DNA from: Warburgia ugandensis
Taxonomy: Eukaryota; Streptophyta; Magnoliopsida; Canellales; Canellaceae
Direction of reading: 5' to 3'
Assembly: GCA_035236585.1 (NCBI GenBank)
Contig: CP141136.1
Coordinates: forward strand, 49,803,136-49,867,135
Length of the DNA: 64,000 nt
Positions 38,258 to 51,982 of this stretch are shown one piece after another. Under the pieces are notes generated by a model. That model was not told the origin of the DNA and made no database searches. It worked only from the letters and a program-made list of their open reading frames with translations. The stretch's first letter is position 1. Every line of letters begins with the position of its first letter. The position numbers and the translations under genes are program-made.

Positions 38258-41200
38258 TGTAATACCTTGAATATTTAAATTCCACAAGTATATTAGTTAT
38301 AAATGCCTTTATATGAAATCAAGTTATTTTGATAACAAGGTTAAAGAATGTGAGATTTTAGTACATAGTCCAACACAGTTAGATTCTTTAAGTAGTATAA
38401 TCAAATGATTACGAAGTAAGAATGAACGCATGTGTGAATGATAGGCCAAACCACATGCTATGGGGGTCATGGAGAAAATGTCTCTTTTCCAAGTTTACCA
38501 AGTGAGACTTGACAGCCTAGTATAAGGGCGAGGCACCTTATTTTTGGGGCCCCTACACCATTGTGAATAGTTAATAAGCATTAGATGACAATTCTATGGA
38601 ATTAGATAATGGTTGTCTACTTTGTATTTCATGAAATTATAATAGGTTATGAAATTAGAAAGTTTCCTAAAGTAGACCTAGTGGATGTTTGAGATCATGT
38701 TGGATGAATGGTTGAGATCTTATCTAGGATGGGTTATCTAAAAGCTAGAATGCCAATTAGGTTTCATTAATAAGTGTAACAGATATGATATTATATTAGT
38801 AAGAAGGTGGGACATTTTGTTTAGGGATACCAAGCAAGGATGCTTAGCAGCTAAGCAATAGAAGTGGAGGGGTCTAAGGGTAATACATTGACTCACTTAA
38901 AAAGATGAGTGGAAGTGAATAACACTTTATACAAGTTTAAAAGAGAATTATTTCTTCTGGGTTTAGAGTTTCTAAAAGGTTGAAAATGTGTAACTCTAAA
39001 ATTAGAAAGTTTTTGTCACCTTGGCTCTAAGTAACATTACACAATGGAAACCCTACAATCTATAAATGAATCGGAAACCCAGACCTAGGGAAATACTTTG
39101 ACTAGTGTTCAATAGAAAAATTGGTTAATGAAGAAGAAAAAAAAAATCTGCATTTGAAGTGAGAAAGAAGGTGAGAAAGGTGGATAAGAGTTAAAGCGTT
39201 GAAGGAGATTTGATCGCGTGTGTTTCAACCTTGGATAAGAAGACCATAAAAGACATTAGAAGTTGGTGATTATGAGGTGGGAGGATTTGATACTCCCTAA
39301 AATATGGTTTTATAAACAATCATGAATGATTTTATTAGAAAATTTGTGGTTTTTACTTGATTTTGAGCATGAGTTTGCATGATATTCAAGTGGTAATTAT
39401 GCACTATGTGTAGAGTGCCTTTTCTTTAGGTGTTTTGCATATGTTTTGATGTGTGCTCTTTTTGAGTATTTTATGATAAATCAAGACATTTTTAAGGTTG
39501 AATATCATGTAGTTTTTATGCCAATAAGATATTTTTAATAGTTGAAAATTTTGATGAATCTATACATGCGTTTTTAGTTACCTAGATGGTATGTTATGTT
39601 ATGGATGATTTTGCATGAGTAATTGAATTGTTTTTCCCGTAAATTTATACCATATTTTTATATTCAGATTTTTGAAATCATGAGTAATCAAAATATGAGG
39701 AAAATGTTCATTTTTATGGTGATTTTGGTTGAGTTGTGTAGAGGTGTTATTGCTAGAAATCCTTATGCACGTTCACTATTTTTACCCTATGATGTGATTC
39801 AATATGGGTGTGATTGAATGAAAATTTTTGGTCATGTTTACTTGAGCATGCATTTATAAGTGATGATAATGATCAAAAAATATCTTATGTTAATAGCCCA
39901 AAAATTATGAGTTTTAGAGCAAAGTTTCCAAGTGTGTTCTGGTGCACAACTATAACAATTTTAAACTTAGAAAACTTTGTGTGTTTGAATTTTTCATAGA
40001 TTATTTTGGAAATATAAAGTATAATGATTTAATAATTATAAATGAAATTTATAATTGAAACTATGTTTTTTAGAATAAGTTTTCAATCACGATGTTTTTA
40101 GGAATTTTTTTTGCCAAATATGATGGATAGTTTTACCCTCAATATCAGGCTTATTTTTCAAAATGTGACTCTCTTTTCTTTCAGATCTGCCAAACATGTA
40201 TCTTTTCAAATAAAGTATGCCCAAGAAAATAAAATTTTGAATTTGAAATCAATGATTTTCAAAAGAGGTTAAAAGTAGTAAGTTTATATATTTCTATCCT
40301 AGAATTTGAGATGTAGCATGAATACCCATTGGACTAATTTTGTTATATGGACTATAACTAGAAAATTTTGACTTGAATCAATTGTAAACCCTAAATATTC
40401 TAATTTGGAAACTTGATCAAAATTCATGAAAAGTTTGCAATTAAAAGACCTAAAGGGCTATGTTAATTGGATGATTTAAATAAGATTTATATGAAAGATA
40501 TATGTGAATTATGAATCTCATGTGGAATTATGCTATGTTTAATATCTTTCATAGCACAAGGTTTGTGCTTGTGTGACTTATGATAGTTCATGAGTGATTA
40601 GTACTTATGCACTAAGGAGATTCATTTGGCTCATGAGAGTTCATGGGTACATTTATACTCCATAAGATGTGTTTGGGAGATCAGGTGACTAAAATTAGTC
40701 ATGGGAGAGAGTTGGACTTTCCGGGTACTATGCTAGTGGTTTTAGATGATCTCTGATATCTGTATAGGATACATCTAAAGACCATGGACTTTTTTAGGAG
40801 TATCTGTCATGGGCAGACTACTCAATTAGATCTAGCTACCCCATGAGAGTCTATATTTAATTGTATGTATTCACGATCAAACATAATTGGGAGGAGATTT
40901 GCTCTACATGTATAGTTACCTATCTATTTGTGTGTGTGGAGATGTGAGCGGACATGTCGATCATCCTCAAGGGTCAAACCACTCACCTTTATGGTGTTAA
41001 GGCAAGACACTACCATTTGATGTGTGATTTAGATACATGTGTTCTATGTCAATATGTCAAGATTTTATCTCATGCATATTTGTTATGGATGTGTTATAAT
41101 TGTAAATTTGTTACATGCATGGTTTTCTAAAAGATTGAAACTTGATTTCCATTAGTTTTCAAAACTAGCTTAGTGGTTTCCAAATTGAGCTGTTGTACTT

Positions 41201-41629
41201 ACTCCCAAAACATTTCTGGTGACATTTTTGAGAATTGATCCAGCAAACTAGAAGGAAAGAAGAGAGTAGCTAAAAATTAATAAAGTAGGATGGAAAAAGG
41301 TTAGTAGAGTAGTTTAGATTGCTAATTTCATTTTACTGTAAGGAATTTTGATTTGACTTATAATAAGAACTCAAGTTCTAATTTATTTTTGGACTATGGA
41401 CTATTTAGTTGTTTAGGCAATGACCAACAGGTCCTATTTATGTGCTCATATCATCTTAAAGATTATTATATTTGTATGTGTGTAGAGTTTTATTTACAAC
41501 CTTAGACTGAAGAAGTGGTTTTGAAATTACTACATATTGTATGTTCCCTAAATATTTTTTAAAAAAAATTCCCAAGAAATTTTCCTAACAAATTTACCAA
41601 AACTATTTATAAAAACCTAGGTCATTGCA
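38258..41629 (+). repeat. Element F 3' LTR
   Basis: It starts TGTAATACCTTG after the tract GGTGGGTATAA and ends AACCTAGGTCATTGCA. The length is about 3.4 kb. A TATA-like CTATAAATG occurs near 39059. No second copy is present in the window because the 5' part of F is lost. Confidence 0.7.
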
Positions 41630-42008
41630 TCACTCTTGTAATTTAACCTTTTATTTTACATTCTAAATGGCATGCACACTGTACATAGGCATTGTGCATA
41701 ACACACTTAAATAGATCAATGCACATAGTACTAGGCATGCACATAGTGCACGGGCACAGCGTGTAGTGCTTATGCACAAACTAGTCTACATAGCACTAGA
41801 AATACAAATAGTCATAATGTACTATGCATAGTGCACAAGAACTATCCACATCATGTGGGCATAGGCCATAGTGCACACAGCACTGGGCACTACACATAGA
41901 CACAGATCATAGTGCACATTGTAGTGCCCAAGCACAAAGTGTTTTGAGGGGTTTGATATTGCATGATTTTTGGGAATTGTATCCCACAGATATATATACA
42001 TACATATG

Positions 42009-42012
<4 letters not shown>
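41630..42012. repeat. Degenerate GTGCAC/CATAGTGC array
   Basis: Between 41670 and 41940 the words CATAGTGCAC, GGCATGCAC, GCACATAG and TAGTGC recur at irregular 10-25 bp spacing with much variation. It directly precedes the TG microsatellite. No coding signal is present. Confidence 0.7.
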
Positions 42013-42094
<82 letters not shown>

Positions 42095-42117
42095 TGTGCA
42101 TGTGTGTGTGTCTGTGC
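42013..42117. repeat. (TG)n microsatellite
   Basis: Pure TG run at 42013-42093, then interrupted TG repeats with CTGTGCATG to 42117. Apparent Cys-Val and Thr-His frames across it are artefacts. Confidence 0.97.
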
Positions 42118-44771
42118 ACAATTTTGATTTAACATCCAGCATGTAACAACCCCAAATTTTGCAAATACTATTCTAGGTGTTATTATGTGAAATTGGAATT
42201 TGGGAATATAATTGGAATTTTTTACCCAAAAAAAATAAATTTTTATAGAAATGGAATTTGGAGTGGAAGCATGAATATTTGGAACATACTCAAAAAATCG
42301 AGTCCAACGACATAAAGAACCCTAAAATCAGAGTATGGATGAATTTCACCCCAAATTTTTACTATTCCATGATCAGGTTATGAGTTTTTAAGGGGTATAT
42401 CTTTTTATAGAATTATAAAAAGATGGAGATGTCCCTTGCACCAGAGATGATGGAGGGCTAGTACACATGGCCTGGCTATGATCAGATTCTTCCATTTCAC
42501 CTCCAAACCTTCGATGCCCTAAGCACCCCAGATCAGCACCTCCTACAGGCCCCTTTGTCTCGGTGGTAGATCCCCATTTTTTCTGGCGTCCTCGTCAGAT
42601 TTATCAGCACCGACATGCTCACACACCCCACACTGATGATCGTAGCATCATCTTCCTAGGTAGATCCATTCATCGGTGACCTATATTCACTGGCATAGAT
42701 AGTTACCCTACAAACCCAAATTTGTTCACTGGTGAAACCCTCAAAACCCCCTTCTAGTTTTCTAGTGACCAAGAAGAAAACCCAGATCGAGTTTCCTGGT
42801 CAAGCCAGGTTTCCCTTCTCCAATTTTTTTGGCGACGGGCAAAACCCCATCTCTGTCAAGTCTGTGTTTTTTGGCTACCAACAAGAAACCCAGATCGGGT
42901 CTCTCTGTCAGGCCTGCATGCTAGATCCACCCAGAAAACCCCATTTCCCCTCTATTTTCTAGTGGATTTGTCCTAGACAGTGACTAGAAGTCACCAGATC
43001 TCTGGCAAACCCAATTTTTGGCATGTCTAACCCCTTTTTCCCGATACGTTTCCCTATTGTGGTTGGGTAGTGAACCAATAAGGAGCTGGCAGCCACCACC
43101 GTCACCACCATTACCCCATATGCTCCTCGAACATCAGCATGGCCAAGCCTGAGAAGGTTTGCATGCTCAGGCTACACCGACCACCTAGGCTTTCCCCTTT
43201 TCCTAGTCTTCCCCAAGCACCAGTACAGCCAGGCTTTCAGGCACGCCAGTGTGCTCTGTTCCCCTAACTAGATCGAGTGGTGGCCAGGAATTGGAAGCCA
43301 CCCGATCACCACCATCCCTACCATTGTCCCCTGCGTTTCCTTATCACTAGCGTGACCAAGTTTTCAGGCATGCCTGTGTTTGGCCACCAGCCACCACCAC
43401 CTCCATCTTCCCTGTCTTCCCTGGTTTAAATGAGTTAGGGTAAAGTTGACTAACCTAGTCAACTCTCCTCTGACTCAGTTGGATAGGACTAAGTTGACCC
43501 AGTTTAACCCTTGACCTTCAAACTTGGATTCTGATCCAATCCAATAGGAGTTTTGGAAGTTTGAGAGTACCCTCATGATCCTTGTGATGCGAGGAATAAA
43601 ACCCATCTTCCCAAATATCAATCTGGGAAGATCCAATTGTTGAAATTATCAAACCTGTGATTAGAGGCCAAGTCATCTAATCAATGATGATCTGGCTTCA
43701 CTTTTCTTATCCAAATAGTCTATCATGACCCTTAGGACATGCCAATCACAAATCCTATAAGATATTAGGATTAGAAGCCTGATAGAGATGATCTCACTAA
43801 CCTAGAGCCACAGCTGAGATCAATCAAGGAATTTAGGTATGGAATAGGATCAAATTGTATGGTCCATATCATAAAAGTTGTTTAAAAAGGATTATTCCCT
43901 TAGGATTATTGATTGGTTACTTGATTTGGCTGATTTAAGTGAAGAACAAGGACTAGATCATTATGGATGTATGAGACTTTGCAAGCATCGTCCATCAGCT
44001 AGTGGGAAATGGATGAACTCACCACACGAGGTAGGTGGAGAACTAAGAAAGCATGTCTTAATAGTAAGATGCATGTTTTAAACATGATCTTATTCTTGTG
44101 ATAGATATTATGTCATTTAAATTGTGCATTTCATATGATATATGATGATGAAAAATGTTTATTTGTGAATGATGAAAAATTGTGATTTGAAATGCTACAT
44201 GAATGACATGCTTATAATTGAAGCCTACTGAATGATATTAAAGGATACACACAATCTATTCTTAAAAATATCATAGCTATTATTATGATAAAAATACAAT
44301 TATGGTACATGGGTACCATTACATCATATGTGATGTATGAGTCTAGGATTTTACAATACATCCTTGGTGGGTGATCACCTAATAAGTGATGATGTTATGA
44401 TTATGATGAGATATTCATATATATTATGGATAGGCAAGATGCCTGTATATTATTATTTTACATCCAGGCATGGTGGCTTGAGAGTTTTTTTTTAGATAGG
44501 CATAGTCCTAGGGATGCTATGCTAGGAGAGTTATGAGGGTTTGGCCACCTGCTCTCCAAAATTGTGATGATATGGATACCAAGCCCGAAGGGAGGCTAAA
44601 AGTCTAGTGGCAATCATGGGAAGGCGTGACAGCCATGGTCCTCGCCCATGTGGACATGGATTTTGTTATTTTCACCTCAGTATCAATGGATTATTATGCA
44701 GATATCCGGGTGCTATACGGATTTAGACTGCAACATAGTAGTCGTTATATTTGATGCATTGTGGTGCGTAT

Positions 44772-44910
44772 ATGATAGCATGATGACATGTGTATGTGAT
44801 GGCATGATGAGATGCCTCATATGATGATGGCATGGTAAGATGCTTTATATGATGATAGCATGATGAGATGCCTTATATGATGATGGCATGATGAGATGCC
44901 TTTTATGATG
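44772..44910 (+). repeat. 28-bp tandem array in LTR I
   Basis: About five units of the form GATGGCATGATGAGATGCCT plus CATATGAT, with few mismatches. Confidence 0.85.
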
Positions 44911-45486
44911 TTACTAGCAGCGGCTGGAGTTTTATAAACCCCATATGGTAAGGGGTATATGTATGAGACCCAATATAGTCTAGGAATGTAGGTTATAACA
45001 CCTAGGGACTTTGTTCATAATTATGTATGACTTTTAACAAATTTAATACATATGATATAGTCCTATATGTATGTGCTGGAGGGCATAGTTTCATAAAAGT
45101 TTTTGTATGGGGAAGTGAATGGATAAATATATTATGCAGAATATGGTTCATAGAATTGGAGTATGGTATCATATGGAAAATGATAATGATAAATATTTAA
45201 AATACCAGTGAATTATATATATATATATATTAAATATATCATGTAAAGTGTAATCTTTAAAATGTGATTATTATATTCATATGAAGAAGAAGAATTATAA
45301 ATAGCTATTTTATTGATGACTTGCAGATAATTGAATTATTAATGAAATTATTGAATTATGAACTATGTTGTAAACTTCATCCCATATAAGCATCATGATG
45401 AAATTGAATATTTTAATTGATATAAAATACTTAATTCATATGTAATTAACATTTTTTCTTAACTCTCCCCTAACAAGCATAGCTTG

Positions 45487-45525
45487 CTGAGATATTGTAA
45501 ATGTTTTATATTTACAATATCTCAG
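45487..45525 (+). promoter_or_regulatory. Long perfect hairpin in LTR I
   Basis: Arms CTGAGATATTGTAAAT and ATTTACAATATCTCAG are perfectly complementary over 16 bp around a 7-base loop (GTTTTAT). It ends 379 bp before the LTR end, the same region as the shorter hairpins in LTRs C, E and H. Confidence 0.8.
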
Positions 45526-45904
45526 ATATAGATAGACAAGAGAAGACTCACACAAGCAAGAGGAGTTCAATAGCCATACCTCTGCGCTCAGGTATATATT
45601 TTGTTAAAGTTTTCGTATTGTGTAGTTAGTTATTTGAATTATGCTGCTTGGACATTTAGTATAATGATTATAGGGGCTATGTATGTGAACCACTGGATGG
45701 GTCCTATTGTTTCATAAAATGCATGTCTATCTTCTATAAAAACTTTATTATGTATGCTATGGGAGTTGAGGTGACATCTAAGTTTTTTGAAAAATGAATT
45801 TCAAAGAACATGTTTTTCGCTATTTTTGAATTTCTAAAAATATTGGTGCACCACCTTTCCAAAATAAATACGAAAAATTTTTGGAAAAAATCCGGGGTAT
45901 CACA

Positions 45905-47296
45905 CAACATGCACATGAATTAAGACTAATTTAAGCTATTTGAAATGCGGCATATGAAATGCACAAGTTATATTTTTGTAATAGATTTTGTGTGATGCAT
46001 AGTGGGATGTAAACCAGTGATTTCATATGAATTTCTATGAGCAATATGAAACGTTTTATTGAAAATGATATTTTTTGCATATGCAAAAAAATTGAATAAG
46101 CATCAATTTATAGTACTAAATTTCATAAATGAGTATGGAAAATGTATTTAAATGCTTTTGCATTGCAAAACTGGCATAATATCATTTTAATATTAAGCTT
46201 ATAGGGACAACGATACATAACGCCTGTAAGTATGGGTTTTTTTACTGTAAATGATTTTGAGCTTACAGGGACAGTGTTATGTAATGTATATTTGTTTTGA
46301 ATATATATGATTTTGAGCTTATATGGATGGTGATACGATAGTGCCTGTGAGTGTAAAATAAAAAAAAAAAAAGCAACTTATGAGAGTTGAGCTTAGACTA
46401 GGGCAATTTGAAAGACCCCCTCTTAGTTGCAATGTTAGGAAAATCAATTGGCTACTAAGTTTTGAAATAGATACCTACCCTAAGAGGCCCACAGATAGGA
46501 GTATGTATCTTGGGAAGACTACTATAGCATAGATCCAATGCCCCTATGAGGAATAGTGTAGCTCATGAGGTATCAATGATCAAGCATAGTGAGACATCGG
46601 TTCTCCACATGAGTATAATACAATATAGTATATCACATCAACTAACATGTTGGTAATCCTAAAGATATTGACCACTGCTTATTTAAGCATGTGGTACGAT
46701 ACTTCCACTTAGTTATACGACTAGATAAGATATGATATGATAGAACAGAATTTCAAATGTTTTGCACATCTATATTTTATAGGAATTTAAAATTTATTTG
46801 AAAACTACAATATTTTGATTGTTGTAGTTTCCAAACGACTAGTTTATGCATTTTTTAATTAAGTAATCATACTCTCCCTCATCAACATTTTCAGGTAAAA
46901 CTTTTGGATGATAGTCAAAGCTTGCTAAAAAAAACTAAGAGGAGTGATTGAAAAGTATGATGAAGAATAAGTAGATTCTAATATTCATTTTAGTTGTCAT
47001 TTGAACATCTATTGACTATTATGTAATAAAATAAGAAGCATTTATTGTGTGGATTATGGTTTATTTTAGTAATTTAGGTTGTGAATAGTAATTCTTGGTG
47101 GTGCATGTGATTCCATGATTTTCTTCTGCATATATGTGTGAATTTTTAAAGTACAACAATGGGCTAGAAGGGTGGTTTTCAAATATTAATATATATAGTG
47201 CACATTTCAAAATGTTTTTTTTTTCAAATTATTGTGGTAATCTTGTTTTGAAAATTTTCTTTCCAATATCATTTCAAGAAACCTAGGTATGCCACA
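45905..47296 (+). repeat. Element G 5' LTR, 3' part
   Basis: Follows solo LTR I and ends AAACCTAGGTATGCCACA, directly before a decayed tRNA-iMet primer site. The start of this LTR should lie left of LTR I but I could not place it. It includes three loose repeats at 46195-46360. Confidence 0.65.
46195..46360 (+). repeat. Short tandem array in LTR G
   Basis: Three units start AAGCTTATAGGGACA, GAGCTTACAGGGACA and GAGCTTATATGGATG at 46195, 46259 and 46315, each followed by a GTGATACRTAACGCCTGT-like segment. Confidence 0.65.
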
Positions 47297-47297
47297 A

Positions 47298-47824
47298 TTA
47301 GTATAAAAGCATAGTTCATACTACTCGTAGCCAAACAACTAGGAAACCATACAAGTCAAAATAATAGTACGAGTCTTAGGGTCACTTGTCAAAGTAGGTA
47401 TAAAAACTTGCTAGGCTTAATTATTGTTGAACATGTACATGTTATTAAAGAAATAATAAAAATCAGAACATTCCCCTACTAAAACTCTAAAAAATACTAT
47501 AGAAGAGGCCATAGGGCTCCTTTTATGATACATAGAGAGAAAACTACAAACTCTTAGGAGAAGGATAAATAGTCAGGATCAATGCACTATTTGTAGGGGA
47601 TACCACCAAGGCAAACCTTTTAATCATTAGGAGAAGCATTATTTAAGTGTGGATGACAAAGACACTTCTTCCTTGACTACCCAAAATGGCATTGTTTCTC
47701 TTATAGTAAGAAAGGTCATTTCCTCCATAATTACCAAAAGAAGAAGAAGGATGAACAAACTTAATAAGAACCAGTCTAGAGGAGTCTAGAAAGAGTCCTC
47801 ACATCCTCTACAAAGCAGACTCAT
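47298..47824 (+). pseudogene. Element G primer site and gag remnant
   Basis: TTAGTATAAAAGC at 47298-47310 is a worn tRNA-iMet primer site. Further on, near 47682-47740, the plus strand encodes a gag zinc knuckle: CFSYSKKGHFLHNY, in which the first Cys and the His remain while the second and last Cys are Tyr. The stretch stops at 47824 where an opposite-strand LTR fragment begins. Protease and RT are missing. Confidence 0.6.
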
Positions 47825-48370
47825 TGTGACAGCTTGGGTTTTTTTAAATAGTTTTCCATAAATATATTCTGAAAACATCAAGGTACCCTTGAACTTTCTT
47901 TTAATTGATTATAAAAATATAAAATCATAGTATACTTATTTTCCCAAAACCACTTGTTCAAAAGCTAAGTGTCCCTAATAGAAAACTATTCATCTATTCA
48001 AAGTAAGATATACACTAAGGTGCATTCTAGGTTCCACTGTCATAGCCATAAATCAATTAATAATCCCATAAAAATTCCACACTTAGCATCAACATTATTA
48101 AATGTCCATCAATGATAAACTTAAATAAATATTCACATGTCTATGTTCTACTATATCAAAGAAATATTAGAGTCGATCTGCCATACATTTCTTAAATACC
48201 TCTAATCCTTTATGACTCCTGTATTGTCGAATCTATAGGCAACTCTGTGATCCTCACTTGAAAATGTTATAGGGGGAGTATGAATACTCATTGTAAGCAT
48301 ATCATGATCAATATAAATTATAGAATAGTTATCAACTTGAAGTGGAGCTTTTGATGATTTTAGTTATGCT
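47825..48370 (-). repeat. LTR fragment inside element G
   Basis: It starts TGTGACAGCTTGGGTTTTTTTAAA on plus, which matches the end of minus-oriented chromovirus LTRs such as E (TGTGACAACCCAG). No second end can be identified, so only a fragment remains. Confidence 0.45.
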
Positions 48371-48379
48371 TTAGGCTAG

Positions 48380-48770
48380 GGTTTGGAATCAATGGGAAGC
48401 TAAGAGTGAGATTTGTGGGTCCATTGAGGTCTTGGAGAGAATTCCATAGGTTGCATACCGACTTGTGTTAACACCATAGTTATTAGAGGTTCACAATGTG
48501 TTTCACATGTCAATGTTAAGGAACTTCATCCCTGATCCTAAACATCTATTTGAATAAGTGCTAACAAAAATGAAACCCAATTGGACCTTTAAGGGTGAGC
48601 CAATTCAGGTTTTGGTTTGGAAAGAAGATATTCTAAGGAATAAAGCTATTCTAATAGTTAAGGTCTTGTGGCAGCATCACTTGATGGAAGAATCCAACTC
48701 AGGTAGAATTTCCTTGAGTTGTTAGCAGAACTACCTTGAAATTTGGAGGATGAAATTTTTATAAGGATGG
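48380..48770 (+). pseudogene. Element G integrase C-terminus and chromodomain remnant
   Basis: With frameshifts the plus strand gives GKLRVRFVGP, then VHNVF-like and MLRNFIPDPKHLF-like pieces near 48490-48555, then the chromodomain (LVWKEDILRNKAILIVKVLW near 48615-48675, QHHLMEES). The block AAATTTGGAGGATGAAATTT at 48749-48768 precedes the 3' LTR. Confidence 0.7.
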
Positions 48771-48775
48771 TGGAA

Positions 48776-49393
48776 TGTAAAAACTTAAATTTTCATATTA
48801 TAAATATTTATTCTTGTAAGACATTAGCAAAAGTTACCTCAACTAATTATAGAATGAAATTATATGCCTCTGGTCTAAAGTTTCAAGTCTCTATGATAGT
48901 AGATGAATTGCATTTTTGAAAGAGAATTTTATCCCACAAATCAAGGGATGTCAAATACAATGAATCATAGAGAAATCCATTTTCCCTTTGACTAGAAAAT
49001 TATGATTAACAAGATAAGCAAGTGTATACAAGATATGATAATTCTATGGAACTTTGAAGAATGGTAAGTCAACACATAATAGAAGAAAATTAAGATCTAC
49101 AGGATAACAAGATCAAGGGCTAAGATTCTAAGAATTAGGAGAGTGAGTAAGAGATAGAATAAGATCAAAATCTAAGCAATACATTATAGGAAAGAGAAGA
49201 CATGGAGTATCAATGACAAAACAAACTAGAAAGGGAGACCAAACCCACTTGAAAACTAGCCAAGACAACCCCTTATAATGTAGGACATCTTGGCTAGGGG
49301 AAGAAAGAAATAAAAATAGGAAGACATGAAGGAGATGGGAAGAGAGAGAGAGAGGAAAAACAAGGGATAAAAGGCTACACTAAGGATCACCTA
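48776..49393 (+). repeat. Element G 3' LTR, first 618 bp
   Basis: It starts TGTAAAAACTTAAAT after the tract ATAAGGATGGTGGAA. It is cut at 49393 by element D. Near its end it has CTTATAATGTAGGACATCTTGG and a GA run at 49339-49354, which resemble the promoter region of LTR H (20735-20810), so G and H may be one family. Confidence 0.65.
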
Positions 49394-49761
49394 CTACAAC
49401 GACCCTAGTTTTTATAACATTTTATAAATACAAACAACATTTACATAGCAAGATCGATCTCTAATAAAAATCATTTTTAAAGAACAAACAATAGCAGAAG
49501 AATCATTTTCTTAAAAATTCACTTTGAAAAACCCTGAGTGTCATTTTTCTTTTCTCAAAACAATGATTCTCGATGAAATGAGCACTCATTTCTAGCAAAA
49601 ATTCAGTAGAGTTTCCTCTATTTTTTGGACATATGACATTTAATGCATGTCATTGCAAAGCACCTGATAAACATACAATGACATTTTAAAACATAATTGG
49701 AGACTCTATCTCCTTAAATCACAATGTATGCAAATACATGTCATTATTGTCCGTTTTGTGG

Positions 49762-50210
49762 GAGATGGGCTACCCACAATCACTGGTCGTGGCTTTGTTT
49801 CATACAGGGGAAGATGGGCTACCCACAGTTGACCTCTTCAGAACACGTCATTCCATAAACATAAAGGAGTATAATATTTTCCTCTTTCTAAGAGATGGGC
49901 AACCTAAAGTCACTAGTCAAAGATTTGTTTCATACGGAGGGAGATGGGCTACCCACAATCGACCTTCTTAGAATGTGTCACTACATAAACATAGAGGAGA
50001 TGGGCTACCCATAGTCACTCTGGCTACAGTCATAATATTTTCCTCTATCTAGGAGATGGCTACCCACATTCACCAGTCAAATATTTGTTTCATACAGAGG
50101 GAGATGGGCTAACCACAATCAACATCCTCATAACTCGTCCTTCCATGATCAAAGTACACAGTAGACACAATATTGTCTTCTTTAGTAGAGATGGGCTACC
50201 CACAATCATG
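49762..50210 (-). repeat. Minisatellite inside LTR D
   Basis: Eight occurrences of AGATGGGCTACCCACAATC (plus strand), with mismatches, at spacings of about 46-86 bp. Intervening segments share TTTGTTTCATACRGAGG and GTCATTCCATAAACATA. Confidence 0.85.
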
Positions 50211-50371
50211 GTCTAGGACATGTCGTGTCATGAACAGACAAATGGACTAAAACATCACAATATACAACATGTTCTTATACATGAGCAATTTAATTTACAT
50301 TCAAATACGACATGCATATTTACTTCATTCATCTCATAGTCTAAATAAACTCATTTTAACAATCAAGATTC

Positions 50372-50414
<43 letters not shown>
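50372..50414. repeat. (AT)n-(CA)n compound microsatellite
   Basis: An AT run to about 50398 followed by CA repeats to 50414, within LTR D. Confidence 0.95.
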
Positions 50415-51982
50415 TTAAAAATCATAACAAATCTTAATTCCACCTACCTCAAATGGAGATCTTCTAGTTCACTGGCACAAATACTTTATTCAATTCGTGT
50501 ATGCTCTCTCGATCAGTCATGCCTCTGTAAAATACCAACACACATTTAGATATACAATTCTAGGACTTCTCATAACTTTTCCAGTATGGAAGCTTCCTCT
50601 AAGTTTGTCCGTGACTCTAGTTATCACAAGGTGAGGTGACAGTGCATATTACTATACTAAGGGTGTTTCATTAACTATTGGTTGATTGCTACTTGAATGA
50701 TCAATGGTTACTGGATTTCCAATCCACGCCATTGGTCTTAAATTGGCTATCCACCATTCTTCTTAAGCGATTGCAAATTACTTTCACTATTCAATGGCCT
50801 TATCTTGAATTTTTCAGGGTATCTTAACTTAATAAAGGTCAAGGTACACAATGGTGGCGTCTGATCACTAATAAAAAATTGTCAGGTCCTTATTGCTCTA
50901 CTGCCCAATCAGATAGTTTAGATTTTTTTAATCAATTTCAATCTAGATTCTTCAATTTGTGCCATGTACTAGAAATTCAATATCTAAAACTCATCTGTGG
51001 TGTTGGATCATCGATCAAGCATCACAAAGTTACTGTGCAAATAGAACTCGATCGAACAGCTGAGATTCTCTAATCGATTTTGGCCTAGATCAATGATCAT
51101 GGTTTAATTCAAGCTATATCAAGCACTTACTTACCCAATCCTAGGTTTGGATTAATAAACGGATGGTTAGATCATCTTTAAACCTAGATCTAGCATAAAA
51201 TCAGACAGATTTACCAAAATTCTTCAAATCAAAAGTTGGGTTTCATAAATCTTACCTTCTAAGAGTGTTACCATGCTTTTCCCTCTTTGGATGTGCTAGA
51301 TCAACTCCATTCTGTCATAAAACCCCCCAAACCTAGGCGTACGAAGATCCCCCTTTCAATCTGACATTCAACAGAGGATGGATCATTGCAAAACCTTGGG
51401 GTTTTGGTTCATCTCATAGTGAGTGGAATGATTGGCTCGTATCATCGATCCAAGCTGTCATCTTGTCTGACAACTTCTATGAATCTAGTAACCTAGAAAA
51501 AACCCAAAATCTTCATCGCTGGCACACTCATCTCCTTTGGATATCTGCATTTTTTGGTGTCCGAGTCCTCCTCTACTTCTCCCTTCTCCTCTTCTTCCCT
51601 TTCTTCTCCTTTCCCCTTCTTTCTCCCCGCCAGTCTCCATCATCGAGTTTTTCCTCTTCTTCTTTTTTTGTTGGTCTGAACTATCGGGTTTGGTAAGAAA
51701 CAAACCCAACGTCTGTGTTGGATTCCCTTAAGTGGGGGTGGGGGGTGCCTATATCAAATATTCCTTGCATATTCAAACTCTAATTTCAGCAAACTTGGTG
51801 TCATTTGAATTCATCTTTTCTAGTACAATCCAATTATGGAGGTATCAATGCTTGATTAATTGTCTATCAAGTTTTTCACTTATAAAACTTCAAATATAAG
51901 AATTTAAATATATTCTTTTCATCCCAATTTAATATTTTCCAAAGCTTACTAAATTTGAGATTTAAAAATTAGGAATATTACA

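Larger units (their letters stand above)
42142..45904 (+). repeat. Solo LTR I with probable target-site duplication
   Basis: It starts TGTAACAACCCC and ends CCGGGGTATCACA, for 3763 bp. It is flanked by CAGCA on the left and CAACA on the right, a plausible 5-bp target duplication with one mismatch. There is no primer site after it and no polypurine tract before it, so it is a solo LTR. It has a TATA-like TTTTTATAGAATTATAAAAAG near 42400, a GC-rich leader to about 43500, a 28-bp tandem array and a long hairpin near the end. Confidence 0.8.
49394..51982 (-). repeat. Element D 3' LTR
   Basis: On the minus strand it begins TGTAATATTCCTAATTTTTAAA at 51982, just after the block GAATTTAGAGGACAAAATTT (51994-52013) and tract GGAGTGAAGAA. 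The left end is near TACAACGACCC at 49394. The U3 end resembles solo LTR J. It is pyrimidine-rich near 51570-51680 on plus. It contains the minisatellite at 49762-50210. Confidence 0.7.

Noticed and set aside
41822..42142. Thr-His and Cys-Val repeat frames
   Set aside because: Translation of the TG microsatellite and neighbouring GTGCAC array.
49762..50210. CRISPR-like array
   Set aside because: Spacing is irregular and intervening parts are themselves repeated; it is part of LTR D.
51463..51731. Overlapping frames on both strands in LTR D
   Set aside because: Caused by a CT-rich tract; similar tracts occur in other LTRs and no family is recognised.
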